From: Gluconacetobacter aggeris
GTDB lineage: Bacteria > Pseudomonadota > Alphaproteobacteria > Acetobacterales > Acetobacteraceae
Assembly: GCF_014174395.1 (NCBI RefSeq)
Contig: NZ_JABEQD010000023.1
Location: forward strand, 1-34,392
DNA length: 34,392 nucleotides
Direction of reading: 5' to 3'
The notes under the pieces are model-generated. The model was not told the DNA's origin. It did not search any database and saw nothing but the letters and a program-made list of their open reading frames with translations. A program made the position numbers and the translations under genes. Position 1 is the stretch's first letter, and every line of letters begins with the position of its first letter. This document shows, piece after piece, positions 24,352-32,191 of the stretch.

Positions 24352-25671
24352 ATGACGGCTGAAATCTCCCCCCGATACGCTGGCGAAGCCCGGGTTTGTG
24401 CCGATTGCGTCGGTGACCCGTGGCTGCAAAAAGACATGTTCACCAGCGGCCGCGACCGGCGCTGCGCCTTCTGTGACCGCCCGGGGATCACCTGGGATGT
24501 GGCGGAGCTGGCGAGGCGGACCGATCGGGTCTATCGCCGGGTGGTGGGCAGGTATCACGATGCCGAGCATTGGCGCAGGCGCCGCGAGGCCCAGCATCCG
24601 CGGGAAATCGTTGAGACGCTGCTGCAATGCGACACGGAGCTTGCGGACGCCGTGCTCTCGGAGATGGGGGGCGGCGACGGCGCAAATGAACCGGACGAAC
24701 AGTACCTGATCACTATTCCCGCCGCCTCCTCTCATAGTGAGGACTGGCAAGGCTTCTGCCAAAGCCTGGAGAGCACCTCGCGCTTCTTCAATGACCAGGC
24801 GGCCCGCCTGCTGGAGGATCTGCTGGGCAGCCCGCCGGCAGAGGCGGTGGTGACCGTCGGCCCGGGGACGGAGCAGCCGCGGTTGTTCCGGGCCCGGCTG
24901 GCCGTCGACCCGGTCGAGGTGGCCAAAATGCTGGCGGATCCGGCGGCCCAGTTCGCGGCGCCGCCGCCGGCGCTTCGGCGGGCGGGGCGGATGAATGCCG
25001 CTGGGATTCCAGTGCTCTATCTCGCCTGCGAGGAGGAGACCGCGCTGGCCGAACTGCGGCCGGCGCTGGGTGCCGAGGTGGTGATCGCCCCGCTGGCGCC
25101 GCAGCGGCCGTTGCGGCTGCTCGACCTGTCCCGGCTGGGCGACAGCAAGGTCGCCTATTTCCACCCGGAACTGGCGCTGTTGGAGGGACGGCGGCGGTTC
25201 CTCGCGGAATTCGGCTGGCAGATCTCGCGTCCGGTGCCGCCGCACCAGGAGAGCATCGGCTATCTGCCCACCCAATGTGTCGCCGATTATCTGGCGAACA
25301 AGGCGAGCCCGCGCTACGACGGGGTGCTCTATCCTTCTGCCCTGCGCCAGCGCGGCCGCAACATCGTGCTGTTCGCCCATGCCTTGTCGGTCGGTGCGGA
25401 TGATCCGCGATTTCCCCTGGCGACCAAAGCGGTGCGGCTGGCCGGCTATCATCCCGAAGATCCCCCGGAATATGTGCTGTGCACCGGCGGGGCGGAGCAA
25501 CCGGGTTCATCGCCGAGCGCGGCGACGCTGCTGGTGCTGACCGAGGATCTGGTCGTGCATAGCGTGTCTGCACTGGCCTATACGTCAGCGCCGACGCATG
25601 TCAGCAAATTCGACAATCCTGCCGCCGAAGTCGGCGATGCGGCGACGGCAGACCTCGGGCTGGGATTGTAA
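24352..25671 (+). CDS. RES-domain protein with HEPN/RES N-terminal zinc module, 439 aa
   Basis: The C-terminal ~265 residues are a RES domain, a fold of NAD+-degrading toxins: Arg in RLFRAR (R180/R182), Tyr in PVLYLA (Y223), Glu in TALAELRP (E234) and Ser in LYPSALR (S329). The N-terminal part has two CxxC pairs (C16/C19 and C38/C41) followed by a helical region, as in the HEPN/RES N-terminal domain 1 class. No Xre-type antitoxin gene adjoins it, unlike classic RES-Xre pairs. I start at the ATG 24352, just after GAGGAGCAGG; an ATG four codons earlier is possible. It heads a four-gene operon. Confidence 0.82.
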   Translation: MTAEISPRYAGEARVCADCVGDPWLQKDMFTSGRDRRCAFCDRPGITWDVAELARRTDRVYRRVVGRYHDAEHWRRRREAQHPREIVETLLQCDTELADAVLSEMGGGDGANEPDEQYLITIPAASSHSEDWQGFCQSLESTSRFFNDQAARLLEDLLGSPPAEAVVTVGPGTEQPRLFRARLAVDPVEVAKMLADPAAQFAAPPPALRRAGRMNAAGIPVLYLACEEETALAELRPALGAEVVIAPLAPQRPLRLLDLSRLGDSKVAYFHPELALLEGRRRFLAEFGWQISRPVPPHQESIGYLPTQCVADYLANKASPRYDGVLYPSALRQRGRNIVLFAHALSVGADDPRFPLATKAVRLAGYHPEDPPEYVLCTGGAEQPGSSPSAATLLVLTEDLVVHSVSALAYTSAPTHVSKFDNPAAEVGDAATADLGLGL

Positions 25672-25677
25672 GGGGCC

Positions 25678-26409
25678 GTGTTGGACGACCAGCCGACAAG
25701 CCGGGGGCGGACGGTGGACTGCCGGCCAGCCAACCACGGCAGTGACCGCGGCGCGGCAACCCGCGCCACCTATGCCACCAGCTGGTCGGCCTTTGTCGCC
25801 TGGTGCGCGGCGCGCGCGGTGGCGCCGCTGCCGGTCGATCCGGCAGCGGCGGCGGCGTGGCTGCAGGCGCGTGCCCGCGCCGGCCGCAGCCAGGCCAGCC
25901 TGCGGGTAGATTGCGCCGCCCTGGCCGGGCAGCAGCGCGGCGCCGGTTTCCTGTGGGGGCGCGACGAGCGGATCGCCCGCGCCATCGCCCGCGGCCGGGT
26001 CAAGGCGCGGCCGGCCGATCCGGCCGCCGCCCTGCGGCGGGCGGCGGCCGGCTGCGACCACAGTCTGCGCGGCAGCCGGGATCGCGCGCTGCTGCTGCTG
26101 GCGGCGGAGCGCTTCACCGGCGCGGCGCTGGCGGCGCTCGATGTCGAGCATCTCGAACCGCTGGCCGGCGGCGGCCTGCGGGTGACCAGCTCCGCCCCCT
26201 TTACCACTATGCGGGCGGTCCGTGACCTGGCGCGTCGGCCGGGCGAGCCCGGCTGCGCGGTCGAGGCGGTCGAGCTGTGGCGCCGGCGCGGACAACGCCG
26301 GTTCGGTGCCCTGTTCACCAGCATCTCCCGTGCCGAGCGCCCGGGCGATCGGCTGTCGGCCGACATGGTGCGGCTGCTGCTGCGCCGCGCCAAAGCGGGT
26401 GCCGGGTGA
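25678..26409 (+). CDS. truncated, probably inactive tyrosine-recombinase-like protein, 243 aa
   Basis: The layout follows the N-terminal core-binding domain and the first part of a tyrosine recombinase: TRATYATSWSAFVAWCAAR near residue 30 parallels TLRAYRASIRAWCAWSAR in the recombinase at 10448-11884, and GSRDRALLLLA near residue 132 parallels GVRDRALLVIG. The first catalytic Arg (GAMRRSEL in the paralogue) is lost (RFTGAALAAL here). The protein ends before the His-x-x-Arg, His and Tyr boxes. It may bind DNA without cutting it. The GTG start has AGGGG four bases upstream, and the stop overlaps the next gene as GTGA, so it is translated as part of the operon rather than being random decay. Confidence 0.7.
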   Translation: MLDDQPTSRGRTVDCRPANHGSDRGAATRATYATSWSAFVAWCAARAVAPLPVDPAAAAAWLQARARAGRSQASLRVDCAALAGQQRGAGFLWGRDERIARAIARGRVKARPADPAAALRRAAAGCDHSLRGSRDRALLLLAAERFTGAALAALDVEHLEPLAGGGLRVTSSAPFTTMRAVRDLARRPGEPGCAVEAVELWRRRGQRRFGALFTSISRAERPGDRLSADMVRLLLRRAKAGAG

Positions 26410-26954
26410 GCGAGACCGAAATCCTGGCCCTGGCCACGCCGGACTGGATCGCCACCCGGCTGACCGTCAGCGGCCCGGGCGAGGAGGTGGCCCGCTTTCG
26501 CGCCGCCGCCCGCGGCCCCGGCCTGATCCCGTGGCTGATCGACTGGGATTATGAGGAAACCCGGCTGCTGGCCCCGATGGTGCAGGAGGGGCCGGCGGCG
26601 CGTACCCTGGCCCGGCTGCTGCGCCAGGCCGGCGAAGCCCGGGCCCTGCATGCCCGGGCGCAGACCGGCTGCCCGTTCGACCTGCATCGGCTGGTACCGG
26701 TGCCGGAGCGGATCCTGCAGCTGGGCGAGGATGCGCCGACCGCCCGCCGCTGGTTGTGGGAGCACTGGGGCACCACCTGGCCATTGCGTCAGGTGACCCT
26801 GACCGAGCGCGCCGATCGCCGGCGGCGCCACAGTGCGCGGCTGGAGATCGCCTTCGTCTCCGCCGACTGGACGCCGTGGCGGGCGTTGCAGCGGATCCGC
26901 GCCGACTGGCCGGCGCTGGAATTGGCGATGCAGCCGGCCCGCGATGGCGCCTGA
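26406..26954 (+). CDS. YubB/DUF1281 ferredoxin-like-type protein, 182 aa
   Basis: The start is a GTG overlapping the previous stop. The N-terminus DWIATRLTVSGPGEEVARFR and the later RWLWEHWGTTWPLRQV with FVSADWTPWRALQRI recall the YubB/DUF1281 ferredoxin-like proteins of plasmids, in which an early LTVxG strand, a central HWGTKW-like motif and a late W-P-W/P-F/W-P pattern recur. The function of that family is unknown. The ORF continues upstream in frame, but the operon overlap favours this start. It overlaps the ScpA-like gene by 11 bases. Confidence 0.6.
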   Translation: MSETEILALATPDWIATRLTVSGPGEEVARFRAAARGPGLIPWLIDWDYEETRLLAPMVQEGPAARTLARLLRQAGEARALHARAQTGCPFDLHRLVPVPERILQLGEDAPTARRWLWEHWGTTWPLRQVTLTERADRRRRHSARLEIAFVSADWTPWRALQRIRADWPALELAMQPARDGA

Positions 26955-27738
26955 GTCGGACGCGGAATGGGAGCGGTCGGCCCGCGCGCCCGGGATGCCC
27001 GAGCTGCATCTGGCCGGTTATGACGGGCCGCTCGATCTGCTGCTCGACCTGGCCGAACGGCAGCGCATCGATCTCGGGGGGATGTCGATGGCTGACCTCG
27101 CCGCCCAGTTCGTCGCCGGGCTGGCGGCCGCCCACCACACGGTGCCGCTGGAGCGGCGGGCCGACTGGCTGACCTGGGCGGTGCGGCTGGTGCTGCTGCG
27201 TTCGCGCCTGATGTTCGGGGCGGTCCAGGAACGAGAAGAGGCCGAACAGGAGGCCCGGCGCACCGCTGGCCAGCTTGAGGAGCTGCTGCGAATGCGGGCG
27301 GCCGCCGACTGGCTGGCACGGCGGCCGCAACTGGGCCGCGATGTCTTTGCCGGCACCACGGCGGGGGCGTCGCCGGTCGCGGGTGGCCGGCCGGCGGGCG
27401 GCTATTTCGAACTGATGGCGGCCTGCCTGACCGTGCTGGAACACGACCTTCCCGAGACCGCGCCGGCGGCGCTGCAGATCCGCTCGCTGGGTCTATGGAC
27501 CATCAGCGAGGCGCTGGCGCGGATCCGCGTGGTACTGACGACCGGCGCCGTGTGCCAGGGCTGGGCCCAGTTCCTGCCAGCGCTGCCCGACGGCCCCGAT
27601 CTGACGCTGCGCCGGCGGGCGGCGCTGGCCGGCACCTTCGTCGCTGCACTGGAGCTGGCGCGGATCGGGGAACTGGATCTTGACCAGGTGGTGGGTGCCG
27701 ACGCGCCGTCTCGTTCGCGACCGTCCGTAGCACGGTGA
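26944..27738 (+). CDS. ScpA-like segregation/condensation protein, 264 aa
   Basis: The segment LAGYDGPLDLLLDLAERQRIDL near residue 21 is the hallmark start of ScpA/kleisin proteins, followed by ADWLTWAVRLVLLRSRLMF, the usual L-R-S-R-L-L helix. The C-terminal region holds a winged-helix-like end. Chromosomal ScpA joins SMC and ScpB; no smc or scpB gene is seen here, so this plasmid copy may serve plasmid segregation or hijack host SMC. It is the last gene of the operon and begins inside the previous gene. Confidence 0.82.
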   Translation: MAPESDAEWERSARAPGMPELHLAGYDGPLDLLLDLAERQRIDLGGMSMADLAAQFVAGLAAAHHTVPLERRADWLTWAVRLVLLRSRLMFGAVQEREEAEQEARRTAGQLEELLRMRAAADWLARRPQLGRDVFAGTTAGASPVAGGRPAGGYFELMAACLTVLEHDLPETAPAALQIRSLGLWTISEALARIRVVLTTGAVCQGWAQFLPALPDGPDLTLRRRAALAGTFVAALELARIGELDLDQVVGADAPSRSRPSVAR

Positions 27739-27820
27739 GCGTCACCGGCCGCCTGCGCTCGTGATGCTCGGAATCTTAGTGAAGGCCGAATTGGGTCGTG
27801 AACCTATAAACTAGGCTCGG

Positions 27821-28228
27821 CTATTGGCCGTCCCGACCGATCAACTCCAGAATAGCGTCGAACGATGGCGCGATCGTTCGGACGCTCTCGAGCAGGTTGA
27901 TGTTTGTCATATCGAAGGCGACGATTGGATAGGGTTCGCTTTCGCGCAGGTCGAAAGCCACGGCTTCGCCGCCACCGTTGCCGCCAATCACGAACAGGTT
28001 CGCAAAGAACTCTCGGAAGGTGCCACGCCGTTCAATCTGAACGACTTCCTCAGCGGCGTACAGGCAGATCCAAAGTGGCTGAACCGCCAATGGTCCCTCG
28101 CCGCCGTTGCTGAAGCACAGCAGCGAATAGTAGCTTTCAGGGAGATCAACTGGGGCAGCGGATCTAAGCAGGTTCACCGCTTCTGACGAAGCCCCCTCGG
28201 TTCTATGCCATTCTCGATCTTCCAGCAC
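27821..28228 (-). CDS. SUKH-family (SMI1/KNR4-like) protein, about 135 aa
   Basis: LPESYYSLLCFSNGGEGPL near residue 32 is the typical SUKH core (a Pro-x-x-Tyr stretch then an NGG), followed by an Ile/Trp-rich strand region and FVIGGNGGGEAVAFDLR. SUKH proteins are often immunity proteins for polymorphic or contact-dependent toxins; no toxin gene is beside it. The frame is open upstream to 28423, but that part runs into DNA of an IS5 fragment. The GTG at 28228, with AAAGGA six bases upstream, is the best native start. The gene converges on the ScpA operon. Confidence 0.7.
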   Translation of the reverse strand: MLEDREWHRTEGASSEAVNLLRSAAPVDLPESYYSLLCFSNGGEGPLAVQPLWICLYAAEEVVQIERRGTFREFFANLFVIGGNGGGEAVAFDLRESEPYPIVAFDMTNINLLESVRTIAPSFDAILELIGRDGQ

Positions 28229-28298
28229 ATGCCATCCTTTGACCTTCACTACATGATGACGGCTTCTATCGCGGATCAGAAGCTGATTCAGCATCGGT

Positions 28299-28385
28299 AT
28301 GAGCCGATATAATCTGACCGCCTTCAAATGGCGCGTGATCGAGCGGCTGCTGCCCAACAAGCCCAGAGGCGTTCCGCGTGTCGAT
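28299..28385 (+). pseudogene. N-terminal fragment of an IS5-type transposase
   Basis: About 29 residues, including LTAFKWRVIERLLPNKPRG and VPRVD, match the start of IS5-family transposases. Identity stops abruptly after VPRVD, where the frame passes into unrelated sequence. The rest of the transposase is missing, so this is the scar of an insertion followed by deletion or recombination. Confidence 0.75.
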
Positions 28386-28790
28386 GAGCAGATGGTCCCG
28401 AAGAACGCCCTGGCGCTGCTCAATCAGTTCGTCGAGCGCGGCATCGTGGTCGAGGTCACCCATCGCAGCGCGCGCCGGCTGTTCGGGCTGAAGGGCCTGG
28501 CGCCGCTGGCCGACGAGGTGGCCCTGCCGCGTCGGGCGCGGCGCAGCGGTGGCCGGGTCGGTGCGCCGGAGGTCGAGGAGCCGTTGGTCGACAAAGCGCC
28601 GGCTGCCTTCTCGCCGTTGGCGCGCTGGCAGCCGGATTATGCGGATCTCGAGGCAGCGATGGCGGCGGCGGACCAGGCGGTGCGCAACGCGGGCTGCCGT
28701 CTCGGAGCCCTCGGCCTCGGCGGGCCGGGAGGGCGCGGCGGGTCAGCGCGTGAGCACCAGCAGGGAGAGGGCACCGAGGACGGTAAGTGA
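28386..28790 (+). pseudogene. C-terminal fragment of an unknown plasmid protein, fused in frame to the IS5 scar
   Basis: The frame continues from the transposase fragment into LNQFVERGIVVEVTHRSARRLFGL, which looks like the winged-helix or HTH end of a longer protein. A Pro/Ala/Arg-rich tail follows (ALPRRARRSGGRVGAPE). No start codon with a ribosome site exists in the fragment itself. The last 48 bases overlap the convergent gene at 28743-29558. I cannot name the parent family. Confidence 0.5.
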
Positions 28791-29558
28791 CGCCGCGCCG
28801 ACCAGCAGCGGGGCATAACGATACCAGATCTGCCGAGCGGCGAAGCGAAGCGGATGCGCGATTGCACGTTGCAGCTCGCGACGGAGAGCACGCTCGCGCA
28901 GCTGTATGGTTTGCTGGTCGAGACGCAGGACGGCGAGTTCGCGCTGCTGCTCGTCGAACGCCGCCTCGAGCGGGGTTACCGACAGATTGTCCGGCATGTG
29001 CTCCCAAGGTTTCAGTTGGCCGGCGCGCATCTCCATGGCAGTGCCCGCGGCTTTGGTGTCGTCCGTATAGGCGAACGCGATGCCGAACTGCTCGTAGAAC
29101 CGGTTGCGCCGGATCGTGTTCTCTCCACGCGCCTGGTGCGCAAGCAGGGTGATCGGGTTCACCTCGGCGTCCGGCCATCGCCGGGCCCAGGTCACGACTT
29201 GATTCATCAGGAACGAGCCGATCCGGTTGCCCTCCAGTCCCTCCAGGTCGAGAAAGACTGTCCCGCGATACGGGTCATGCGACGTCAGGCTGGTCCGGCC
29301 GCCGCCGTCCCATTGCCGTGCGTAGCAGGCCAGGAACCGGTGGGTCGGGTACGGGGGCTGGGATGGCGCGTCGGCCAGTCGCCGATAGCGGATCGTCAGT
29401 TGCGCGGAGACGATCGCGCCGGCGTCGTCACGGGCGATGTGCTCGTCCTGAGTGATCAGGATCCGGGCGAGCGGCGGCGCGTCAGGCGCCAGACGCGGCC
29501 GAACCGCCAGCAGCAGGGGCGGCGGGAGCAATACCGGGCTGCCTTCGGCCGCTTGCAT
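28743..29558 (-). CDS. membrane-anchored protein with GNAT-like segment, 271 aa
   Basis: The product has a central region DLEGLEGNRIGSFLMNQVVTW followed by NTIRRNRFYEQFGI, which resembles the CoA-binding helix and following part of a GNAT acetyltransferase. This is a resemblance only. A coiled-coil-like stretch (DEQQRELAVLRLDQQTIQLR, near residue 200) leads to one C-terminal membrane segment (APLLVGAASLTVLGALSLLVL), so it would be a tail-anchored membrane protein. It starts three bases after the stop of a truncated HU gene on the same strand, and the two may once have shared an operon. Confidence 0.6.
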   Translation of the reverse strand: MQAAEGSPVLLPPPLLLAVRPRLAPDAPPLARILITQDEHIARDDAGAIVSAQLTIRYRRLADAPSQPPYPTHRFLACYARQWDGGGRTSLTSHDPYRGTVFLDLEGLEGNRIGSFLMNQVVTWARRWPDAEVNPITLLAHQARGENTIRRNRFYEQFGIAFAYTDDTKAAGTAMEMRAGQLKPWEHMPDNLSVTPLEAAFDEQQRELAVLRLDQQTIQLRERALRRELQRAIAHPLRFAARQIWYRYAPLLVGAASLTVLGALSLLVLTR

Positions 29559-29561
29559 CGG

Positions 29562-29709
29562 TCAGACCAGCGTCTTGAGAAGCGGGCTGGCCTTGAAACG
29601 GACGGTCCTGCCGGCCCTGCCGGCGACGGGTGCGCCGGTCGCCGGATTGATCCGCGGCTGCGCCTTGATGGCGCGCACGGTGAAGGTCCCGAAGGAGGGC
29701 AAGGTGAAG
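29562..29709 (-). pseudogene. HU-family DNA-binding protein gene, C-terminal part only
   Basis: Reading leftward, the frame gives GFTLPSFGTFTVRAIKAQPR then INPATGAPVAGRAG and VRFKASPLLKTLV before TGA. This is the beta-arm and C-terminal end of an HU/IHF protein (GFGTF, RxNPxTG, VxFKxSxxLK). The first half is absent. The break coincides with the start of the tRNA fragment at 29710, where both sequences share GGCGG. Confidence 0.82.
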
Positions 29710-29758
29710 CCGCCCTCTCACGGCGGCAACAGGGGTTCGAATCCCCTATGGGACGCCA
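29710..29758 (+). other. 3' half of a tRNA-Glu(CTC) gene; attachment site of the integrase
   Basis: Anticodon stem CCGCC/GGCGG (29710-29714 with 29722-29726) encloses a loop with anticodon CTC at 29717-29719. The T arm AGGGG-TTCGAAT-CCCCT, the acceptor strand ATGGGAC and an encoded GCCA end (29755-29758) follow. The sequence matches alphaproteobacterial tRNA-Glu apart from the anticodon's first base. The 5' half (acceptor strand, D arm) is missing, so it is not a functional tRNA. It lies 88 bases before a tyrosine integrase gene, the usual place of an att site. Confidence 0.85.
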
Positions 29759-29846
29759 AGCTTTTCAAGAGCTTGCAGCAGGTTTATCTAAAAATCGTTG
29801 ATTTTTGAGCCAATCCCGAGCCAAACTGGGAGAGGACCAATCGACG

Positions 29847-30938
29847 ATGAGCAAAGCCCCAAAAGAGACCAACAAGGATCCGGTTACCGGAAAGCCCCTG
29901 CCCAAAGGCGTCTGGTATCGTGGACCGGGCCAGTATCAGGCCCGCAAGATGGTCGATGGCAAGCGGCATCGCGAGACCTTCGCGACCGCCAGCCTTGCAC
30001 GGCGCTGGCTCATGGACGTCCGGGCCAAAGCGCATGTCGGGCAGCTTGAGCCACCCGCGAGCCAGAGAAATCAGATCACCTTCAGGGAACTGTTCGAACG
30101 TTATGGACGCGAGCGCATGGCTGACCGTGACGCTGACCGTCGCGGCCACCTCCCCTCACTTCTTGCCTCGCGGATTGCCGACCTTAAGATCGGAAAATGG
30201 ACCAACGGCGATGTCCGTGTCTTTCGCGACACGATGCTGACCGATGGACTAGCCAAAGGAACCGTCGTCAAGCGACTGAACCTGATCGCAGCGATTGTCG
30301 AATACGCCAACTCGGAGTGGGACACGGACATCGTCAATCATGCCTCGGCGAAGCGAACCAAGCGACCAGAGGGGGCTGATCGGAAGCGGAACCGTCGACT
30401 ACACGATGGCGAGGAAGAGCTGCTTCTGCAGGCTGCTGCCGATCCCAATGGAGTTTTCCGCCACCACTCGGACGTCGTCTGGCTCATCAGGTGGTCGATC
30501 GAACAGGGATGCCGCCTCAGCGAATCCATCAGCCTGAGATGGAATGACATCAACTTCGCCCGGCAGACGATCTCCCTGGCCCGTGTAAAAAACGACCGAC
30601 ACCGCGACGAACTGGGGCCCGAGATCCGCCCCATGACAAAAGGTGCTCAGCGCGTCCTGACGGCAAAGCTCGATGCCATGGAAACAAAACCCGACGGAGA
30701 CCAACATATTTTCTCGGTTGGAGAACGCAAAGTGTTTTCGGTGCTCTTCGGACGCATGACCCGGCAGGCCGGAGTCACGGACATGACGTTCCATGATCTG
30801 AGACATGAGGCGACCTCGCGTCTGGCGCGCTATCTCAATCCGATCGAACTGACACGCGTCACCGGCCATCGTGACCTCAAATCGCTCAGTCGATACTACC
30901 AGCCCGTGCCCGCCGACATCGCGAACAAGACAAAATAA
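29847..30938 (+). CDS. int: tyrosine integrase of an integrative element, 363 aa
   Basis: This is a complete site-specific tyrosine integrase. Catalytic residues are R223 in QGCRLSE, K248 in ARVKND, H316 and R319 in FHDLRH, H341 in TGHRD, and Y350/Y351 in SRYYQP. An N-terminal arm-binding region (WYRGPGQYQARKMVDGKRHRETF) and a SAM-like core-binding region (ITFRELFERYGRERMADRD, then NLIAAIVEYA) precede it. The ATG at 29847 has AGGA ten bases upstream; a TTG at 29805 lacks one. The tRNA-Glu 3' half lies just upstream, as in elements that integrate at tRNA 3' ends. Confidence 0.92.
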   Translation: MSKAPKETNKDPVTGKPLPKGVWYRGPGQYQARKMVDGKRHRETFATASLARRWLMDVRAKAHVGQLEPPASQRNQITFRELFERYGRERMADRDADRRGHLPSLLASRIADLKIGKWTNGDVRVFRDTMLTDGLAKGTVVKRLNLIAAIVEYANSEWDTDIVNHASAKRTKRPEGADRKRNRRLHDGEEELLLQAAADPNGVFRHHSDVVWLIRWSIEQGCRLSESISLRWNDINFARQTISLARVKNDRHRDELGPEIRPMTKGAQRVLTAKLDAMETKPDGDQHIFSVGERKVFSVLFGRMTRQAGVTDMTFHDLRHEATSRLARYLNPIELTRVTGHRDLKSLSRYYQPVPADIANKTK

Positions 30939-31328
30939 TCCGCCCCCCCCCTTGTCAGAGGCATCCAGTTACTATGTTAAACGTCCGAACCTCGCACCAT
31001 CGGCATCCGCTTCCGCCCTCATCCGAGACATTAGGACCGTAAAGTGCTTTTCCGAAAAGCAGACATCATCAATAGCTAAAATTTCTAGGAAAAGTGCCTA
31101 CCCTCTATCGCAGATAGCCGACGACAAACTGAATCAGTGTTCCGCCTGGTATGCTGCATATCGGAAACGATAATTTTCGGTTCCTTCGAACAAGCTGGAG
31201 GGATCGAAGAACCGTCAATTGATGTGCGTGGCCTGTGATTTCTGGCTTTTGGCGATTTGATTGACGGTTTTTGCGATGGCATCCGGTCTACGTTTTGAGC
31301 AGATTGGGGGCTGTTACCCGCTTGATAG
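30939..31328. other. non-coding, lower-GC stretch after the integrase
   Basis: No supported gene was found here. The short frames have no ribosome sites. The stretch includes CTGGAGGGATCGAAGAACC at 31195-31213, which recurs with two differences at 31566-31584 beyond the transposase remnant. Confidence 0.4.
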
Positions 31329-31580
31329 CTACGCAGTGGTGCTGATCCGCTCCAAGAAGAGGAAGCGGCGCATATTATAGACGATATTGGCCAGCCCGAT
31401 CTTCATGGTGGCCTGGGTCATACCGACAGTTCGGATGAACAATCCCGTCTACGATTTCTGGTCGGCAAAGACATGCTCGACAGGGGATCGGATCACAGAC
31501 TTTCCGACATTCGATCTCTGGATATACCGAGGCATAGGTTTGAGATGAGGCTTTTTCCTGTGAACCTGGAGGGTTCGAAA
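31329..31580 (-). pseudogene. C-terminal remnant of an IS5-type transposase with an internal stop
   Basis: The minus-strand frame reads HRKKPHLKPMPRYIQRSNVG, SVIRSPVEHVFADQKS, a TAG stop, then TGLFIRTVGMTQATMKIGLA and NIVYNMRRFLFLERI before the final stop at 31329. This is the C-terminal third of an IS5-family transposase (VEHVFAxQK, GLFIRTIG, KIGLANLxYN). The in-frame stop and the missing N-terminal two thirds make it inactive. Confidence 0.82.
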
Positions 31581-31589
31581 AACCCTCCA
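31567..31589. repeat. perfect hairpin, 9-bp arms
   Basis: TGGAGGGTT and AACCCTCCA surround the loop CGAAA. It overlaps the edge of the IS5-type remnant and may be a terminal repeat or a rearrangement scar. There is no T-run after it on either strand. Confidence 0.5.
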
Positions 31590-31783
31590 TCTTGTTTAAA
31601 ATGCGCGAGCAGATAGAAATTCAGGACCAGTCGGCTTACCGGCGTCGACCTGCTTGATTCATTAGTTCAGCGTATGCGCCAAACAACCAACCTTTCCAGC
31701 AATCGATCTGAGTGACCTTGGGTTATTTTTATTATCGGTATCCTCGTTTATCTACCAAATTGAGTGCGCCAGTAAAGGCAAAA
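31590..31783. other. short non-coding stretch between the IS remnant and the VOC gene
   Basis: I see no gene, repeat or promoter that can be supported here. The base composition is AT-richer than the plasmid backbone and similar to the VOC gene that follows. Confidence 0.35.
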
Positions 31784-32191
31784 TTATTTGAGAATTTCGT
31801 TAAATTCCAGAACGTTTCCGTCTGGATCACGAATAAAACAGACGACGCGTCTGTCGTGTCCCATATGCACTGGGCCTTCTGTGATCGTAATCCGTTCCTG
31901 TTCCAGCCAGACCACAAAGCCCACCATACTTTCGATAATAAATGCCGCATGTGTGTAGCCTGGATATTTAACAGGAACATCCATCAGAACATTACCAGCC
32001 GGGTCTGATACACCATTAAAAATAAGATGAAGGCGAAGTCCTGATGGGTGATGTAGACCACAGGCTTTCACCGCTGGAGCGTATTCTTCTGGATCACGGA
32101 TGAAGCCAAATTTGACATAAAACCGTTCGGAAACGGCGAGATCCGTCACACGAATGCCTACATGATCTAGACTCAGATGAGAGAAGTTCAT
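31784..32191 (-). CDS. VOC-family (glyoxalase/bleomycin-resistance fold) protein, 135 aa
   Basis: The protein begins [19 protein letters not shown], the usual first beta strand of the VOC fold with a metal-ligand-type His. It ends with [18 protein letters not shown], the usual last strand with a metal-ligand-type Glu. Substrates range from methylglyoxal adducts to antibiotics; nothing here fixes the specificity. The ATG at 32191 has GGAG eight bases upstream. It overlaps the stop of a glutathione S-transferase remnant (ATGA), so the two were an operon, perhaps for glutathione-dependent detoxification. Its GC content is lower than that of most of the window. Confidence 0.85.
   Translation of the reverse strand: MNFSHLSLDHVGIRVTDLAVSERFYVKFGFIRDPEEYAPAVKACGLHHPSGLRLHLIFNGVSDPAGNVLMDVPVKYPGYTHAAFIIESMVGFVVWLEQERITITEGPVHMGHDRRVVCFIRDPDGNVLEFNEILK

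Noticed and set aside
29710-29758. Functional tRNA-Glu gene
   Set aside because: Only the anticodon arm, T arm and 3' acceptor strand are present. The 5' acceptor strand and D arm are missing and are replaced by HU coding sequence.
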